A DNA stretch of 64,000 bases, taken from the NCBI GenBank assembly GCA_005765155.1, contig VCCP01000001.1, forward strand, positions 1,116,001-1,180,000, read 5' to 3'. The notes below the pieces were generated by a model. It ran no database searches. It saw nothing but the letters and a program-made list of their open reading frames with translations, and had not been told where the DNA came from. The translations under genes and the position numbers were made by a program. Origin of the DNA: Zelopaecilomyces penicillatus. Lineage: Eukaryota > Ascomycota > Sordariomycetes > Hypocreales > Pseudodiploosporaceae. Shown piece after piece: positions 60,206 through 64,000 of the stretch; the stretch's first letter is position 1, and the number at the start of each line of letters is the position of its first letter.

Positions 60206-60248
60206 GGTACTCGCACAATGGTTATCGTATTCGAGTCCCGCTAGTACC
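60206..60248 (+). pseudogene. Internally deleted tRNA-like element
   Basis: GGTACT (60206-60211) pairs perfectly with AGTACC (60243-60248). Between them lie an A-box-like TCGCACAATGG (60211-60221) and a B-box-like ATTCGAGTCCC (60229-60239). The D-arm and T-loop resemble a fungal tRNA-Arg, but the anticodon arm and half the T-stem are missing, leaving about 43 nt. It may be a decayed gene or a small Pol III element. Confidence 0.35.
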
Positions 60249-60264
60249 CGCATATAATAGCGGG
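60247..60264 (+). promoter_or_regulatory. Hairpin enclosing a TATA-like motif
   Basis: CCCGC (60247-60251) and GCGGG (60260-60264) are inverted repeats around ATATAATA. The TATAATA core lies about 230 bp upstream of the gtr1 ATG. A promoter role is inferred only from position. Confidence 0.3.
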
Positions 60265-60485
60265 GAGCTCCCCCACACAAGTCAGCACTCCAAGTTCTCC
60301 AACATCAACAACCTGGTGTGGGTCAACTGCTGCTACTATCAGACCTTGACCATCCATCCCGTGTGTGTCACCCTTTGTCTCTCCTTCTGACGGCCCTAAA
60401 ACCTCGATTTCCCAACATCAATCTCCGCTATACATTGCCTACAGAGCGAGCGACAGCCTAAGCTTTGCCCCCCACAAAGTCAGCC

Positions 60486-61620
60486 ATGGCATCCTTTGGC
60501 GACGCGGCGCCTCCAGACGGCGAGTTTCGGAACGAGGTCAAGAAGCCCAAGAAGAAAAAGGTGCTGCTGATGGGAAAGTCTGGCTCTGGCAAGTCTAGTA
60601 TGCGGAGTATCATCTTTAGCAACTACATAGCCCGCGATACACGAAGACTGTGAGTCCGCGGAGGGCGCAATGCCTTTTCCTCCAACCTTGTCTTCCCCCT
60701 CCCCCTCCAGATGCTAATGTCGAGTGCGAACAACCAAAAGAGGCGCTACCATCGACATCGATCTATCCCATGTCAAGTTCCTCGGCAACCTCACGCTCAA
60801 CCTCTGGGACTGCGGCGGACAAGAAGCCTTTATGGAAAACTACCTGTCTCAGCAGCGCGTCCACGTCTTCTCCAATGTCGGAGTCCTCATCTACGTCTTC
60901 GACATTGAATCCCGCGATGTTGACCGCGACCTGGCCACATACGTCTCCATTCTCTCGGCGCTGCTGCAGTTCTCCCCAGCTGCTAAGATCTATATCCTCA
61001 TACACAAGATGGATCTCGTCGTGCCAAACTCCCGAGAGGCTGTCTACGACGAGCGCGTGCGCATCATTCGCCAAAAGACGAGCGAGTATGTAAACTCAGT
61101 CGGCATTGATATCAACAACGTCGACCTAACGCCCTTTGCCACATCCATCTGGGATCAGAGTCTATACAAAGCCTGGGCCTCCATCATACACGATCTAGTA
61201 CCCAACCTCTCCGTCATCGAGCGCAATCTCGCCAATCTCGGTGCCGCCATCGAAGCCGAAGAGCTCCTCCTTTTCGAACGCACCTCCTTCCTCGCCGTAT
61301 CCTCTTGGACATCCCCCGAAGGCTTACGCAATCCTACCGAGGACCGGCTCGAGCGCATGTCCAACATCATGAAGCATTTCAAGCAGAGCATCTCGCGTTT
61401 CACGGGAACCCCGCGCAACGCTGAGCAGTTTATCCGGATGGAGCACAAGGCCGGCATGCGCTTCAACCTGTTTATTCTCAAATTCACGACAAACACGTAC
61501 CTCATGGTCGTTCTGCCACCCGGAGAGGCTCGCTTCAACGCGGCAATGCTGAATTGTCAAATTGCGATTGAGCATTTCAAGTTTTTGGATGGGTCGGCCG
61601 CAACAACTGCGACGGCATGA
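60486..61620 (+). CDS. gtr1: Rag-family GTPase Gtr1
   Basis: Two exons, 60486-60649 and 60741-61620, give 347 aa. Gtr1 is the RagA/B-type GTPase that pairs with Gtr2 on the vacuole to signal amino-acid sufficiency to TORC1. The P-loop is LLMGKSGSGKSSMRS, switch I is ARDTRRLGATIDID (formed by the splice), switch II is LWDCGGQEAFMENY and the base-recognition motif is HKMDLV. The C-terminal roadblock-like region follows. The intron uses donor GTGAGT, branch GCTAATG and acceptor CAAAAG at 60739-60740; an earlier CTCCAG acceptor gives a stop at once and was rejected. The lysine-rich N-terminal extension (NEVKKPKKKK) precedes the GTPase fold. Confidence 0.95.
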
Positions 61621-62187
61621 TACGCTCACTAGTCAACCAATCCCAACCAAGTAACAAAAACACCAACCAACATGGAATGTCCCATTTTTCCTTTCTCTCA
61701 ATTTGTAATTTGAGCAAATCTCTAGCGTATCCAGGGTTTTTCAATGTCTCCTTTTTTTGGCAGTGTAGTTAGTTGGTGGTTGTAGCGCAGGAGCAATTTG
61801 GGTTTTGTGTCTCTTTCTTCTTCCACCAAATAGTACAACCTTTGTGTTGCTTCACACGATTTGCATTTTATCAAAGACTATAACGAGCAAGATGACCCCC
61901 AATCAAGGATCTTATGATTATTCACAAATACGTCTGACTTGATATGCTTGAATTCTTCGTGCCTGTGTTCTAGTACAGCACCATCTCACCATCTTGTGGC
62001 CTAGTGTTGAAAATTATTCTTCCAGCATCACCCCTAGCTACGTATTCCATTAATAAAGACATGTTCGCAAATTACACAGGTCAGCTAATGTAGTCCTGCA
62101 CGGTGAGTATAATAAGATAGCTGATTGTCTCCCAGCTAATATTCTTAACACTAACTGCACTGTGATTTATAGTATCATTTAGCAATC
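61621..62187. other. Intergenic between convergent genes
   Basis: 3' flanks of gtr1 and shp1, T-rich and AT-rich. Nothing else seen. Confidence 0.6.
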
Positions 62188-63538
62188 CTAAGTCCACTTT
62201 ACCACCGCAGTTCCGCCCTTTTTAAACTCAGCCATGTCTCCCAGAACCAAGTCTTTGTCACTATGTTCCTTGTTGGGGAATGTCGTAGCAAGCACCCACG
62301 ATCGACTCCTAGTTTCAGACGATGCGCCTTGAACAAAGCCGTAAACATCACCAAGGGTGTGTGATGTGTTGAAGCGGGCAGGTAGTCTCGTGCCATCAGG
62401 CATCTGGATCCGTATCATGATAGTCGGCTGTGAGCTGTCAACAGCTGGCGCAGGAGTAGATAAATCAGATGAAGAAGCAGCCGGAGCAGCAGCAGGCGTT
62501 GAGGGAGGTGATGCCGCATTTCCAGCGCCAGGAACTGGACTACCTAGGCGCTGTCCGGCTCCTCCAAAAGGCTTGTACTTTATTGGCTGCTGCGTGTAAG
62601 GAGTATCGTGCTGATGAAGCTTGACATCAACAGCTTGATCATGTTGCACATTCATTAAATGTAAGGGAGCGCGTCCTGAGCGAATCATTTGGAGATCGGC
62701 ACGGTTGGACGGATCGTCGAAACGACGCAGCTCGCCATCGTCAATGCTGAATCCATCCTTCCAGATGTGCAGCACACGCTCCTGCGGTGTTGTATTAGAT
62801 GTCTGTGAAGGCCCTTCCGGGTCGGGGATGGTTCGGCTCTCTGTTCCATCTCCACCAAGTGTAACGCCTGCGCCATGGAAGCGAGTTTCACGAGAAGGTC
62901 CAGCGTCGGACCCAGTCTCTGCATTTGGAGCATTCCTGCACATGGTTAGATCATTATTTACCGAAATTCCAAAACCCAAGAATTACTTACGCTCTGGCTT
63001 TGGCAAGGATATCGTTGATGATTTTCCGAGGACCACCATCCTGTCTAGGATCTTGGACAGCTAGTCCAGACTTCTCCCCTCCAGCAAAGAGATTTCCCCT
63101 TCCATCATCATCATCTTCGTCATCGGAATTATCATCGCCATCAGCGTTGTGATCGTGCTGGTGTGAGCTGCCGCCAAGAGATCCCAACGTCGCAATTCCC
63201 TTCTTCTTCCCTTGGGGTGCTGCACCGCCCACTGGCTGAGGGGCTGGTCGTCCGTCCAAAGTACGAGGTCCGGCATAAGGTTCAGTTTCGCCTGCCGCGG
63301 CCTTTTGCCTTCGAATCTCTAGGTCTTTCTCTTCTTCGTCATGGAAATATGAGTTGCAGGCGGCAACCATTTCCCAGCTATTGGCTTCAAGGTACTGAGT
63401 AGCCTAGACAATGACCTTTAGTGATACTTCCCAAAAGCTGTTCTAAAGCAATGCAGCACGTACTACTTCTGGTGAAGCGCCGCTCATGGTGCAGAAGTCG
63501 CGCACCATGGCCTCCGGATCGCCTCGCTCTCCTGCCAT
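62188..63538 (-). CDS. shp1: Cdc48 cofactor Shp1/p47
   Basis: Three exons on the minus strand, 63538-63464, 63403-62991 and 62935-62188, give 411 aa. Shp1/p47 is the ubiquitin-binding adaptor of the AAA ATPase Cdc48/p97, used in membrane fusion, protein degradation and phosphatase regulation. A UBA domain occupies the N-terminus (MVRDFCTMSGASPEV joined to ATQYLEANSWEMVAACNSYF). An acidic Asp-rich linker follows (NADGDDNSDDEDDDDGR), then the SEP domain (VLHIWKDGFSIDDGELRRF, IRSGRAPLHLMN) with a KPFGGAGQRLG motif, a Pro/Ala linker and the UBX domain (IRIQMPDGTRLPARFNTSHT, ending GTAVVKWT). The first intron splits the UBA domain. All phases fit; the gene is complete. Confidence 0.94.
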
Positions 63539-64000
63539 GCTGGACTTCAAGATGGATTATTCGAGGTTGTTGACGGAGTGGCTATAGATGATGAACAGGA
63601 TATTTGAAAGTGTGAGAATATAAAGCTACAGAAGGCCGCGATTTAATCTCAAATGCAGATGCCAGAATGAGCACGCAGTACGATGAAGAGTTTAAAGTTG
63701 GTGGCGTGAATGAGGTGCTTTGTTTGCTCCTCAACGTATGACATGTAAGTTGACGACTGTTCAAGGCAGCGCCCGCGCTCGTCACACAGGCTACAGTAGT
63801 CACCGAGCTTCCCTTAGCTTCTGCTGCAGATGGGTGGTGGCGGGCAGCTGGCCATTCACCCCACCGGAACAGGGATCGACCGATGCCGACCACAGAAACA
63901 GCGGGATTACGTAACATCGGGTCCCTCCACCGACGACCGGCGATTCTCATGGAGGCATCACTGACCAGTAGTGTCGCCAACATTCGATGACGAGCCTCAC
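63539..64000. other. Right-edge flank
   Basis: Promoter side of shp1 up to the window edge. The 133-codon minus-strand frame at 63582-63983 shows no family features and is not called. Confidence 0.55.

Larger units (their letters stand above)
59482..60485. other. Intergenic; upstream of gtr1
   Basis: 3' flank of the KDM5 gene and promoter of gtr1. It contains a tRNA-like element (60206-60248) and an adjacent hairpin with a TATA-like loop (60247-60264). No protein gene seen. Confidence 0.6.

Noticed and set aside
60650..60716. CTCCAG acceptor for the gtr1 intron
   Set aside because: Leads straight into TAA; the CAAAAG acceptor at 60740 restores the switch I motif.
1..64000. CRISPR arrays, insertion sequences, rRNA genes, or complete transposons
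   Set aside because: No regularly spaced direct repeats, transposase or reverse transcriptase reading frames, or rRNA-like sequence was seen; the window is eukaryotic.

Overview
The window is nuclear DNA from a filamentous ascomycete. The genes carry short introns of about 50-140 nt with GTAAGT/GTATGT-type donors and CTAAC/CTGAC-like branch points. The families are typical of Pezizomycotina: HapX, Zn(II)2Cys6 regulators, a HET-domain protein, a fungal 2OG-Fe(II) oxygenase family and a small secreted cysteine-rich protein. The gene content fits Sordariomycetes, probably Hypocreales; this placement is inferred from family resemblance and was not tested by a search.

Layout. From 1 to 25 kb the genes are mainly conserved: the iron regulator HapX (1794-3686), an FtsJ-like methyltransferase-fold protein (4710-5950), a giant Sel1-tailed protein of unknown function with a hidden first exon (8962-14431), an F-box protein (15446-16969, minus), a 146-aa secreted cysteine-rich protein (17956-18560), a BRCT-WGR-PARP protein (19834-22231) and a regulator with two tandem zinc clusters (22667-25099, minus). 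From 26.9 to 35 kb lie a 2OG-Fe(II) oxygenase carrying an apparent one-base frameshift (26960-30312, minus) and a HET-ankyrin protein (31125-34871, minus).

From 36 to 49 kb the region looks accessory. It holds an FAD monooxygenase (37037-38477), a serine hydrolase that has lost its C-terminus (39861-40889), a delta-9 desaturase with a cytochrome b5 tail (41255-42904, minus), a divergent cyclopropane-fatty-acid synthase (45053-46869), a SnoaL-like protein (47484-47924) and a truncated Zn2Cys6 protein (48523-49120). The desaturase makes the double bond that a cyclopropane synthase needs, so this divergent pair is the most coherent candidate pathway in the window. The neighbouring tailoring enzymes have no backbone synthase in view. 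Three long C/G homopolymers fall in the same stretch.

After 4.7 kb with no recognisable gene, the right end returns to housekeeping genes: a KDM5-type histone demethylase (53805-59481), the Rag GTPase Gtr1 (60486-61620) and the Cdc48 cofactor Shp1/p47 (62188-63538, minus). Two decayed tRNA-like elements (about 51.74 kb and 60.2 kb) are proposed.

Exon boundaries were worked out by hand from splice signals, reading-frame phase and family conservation. No database search was run.
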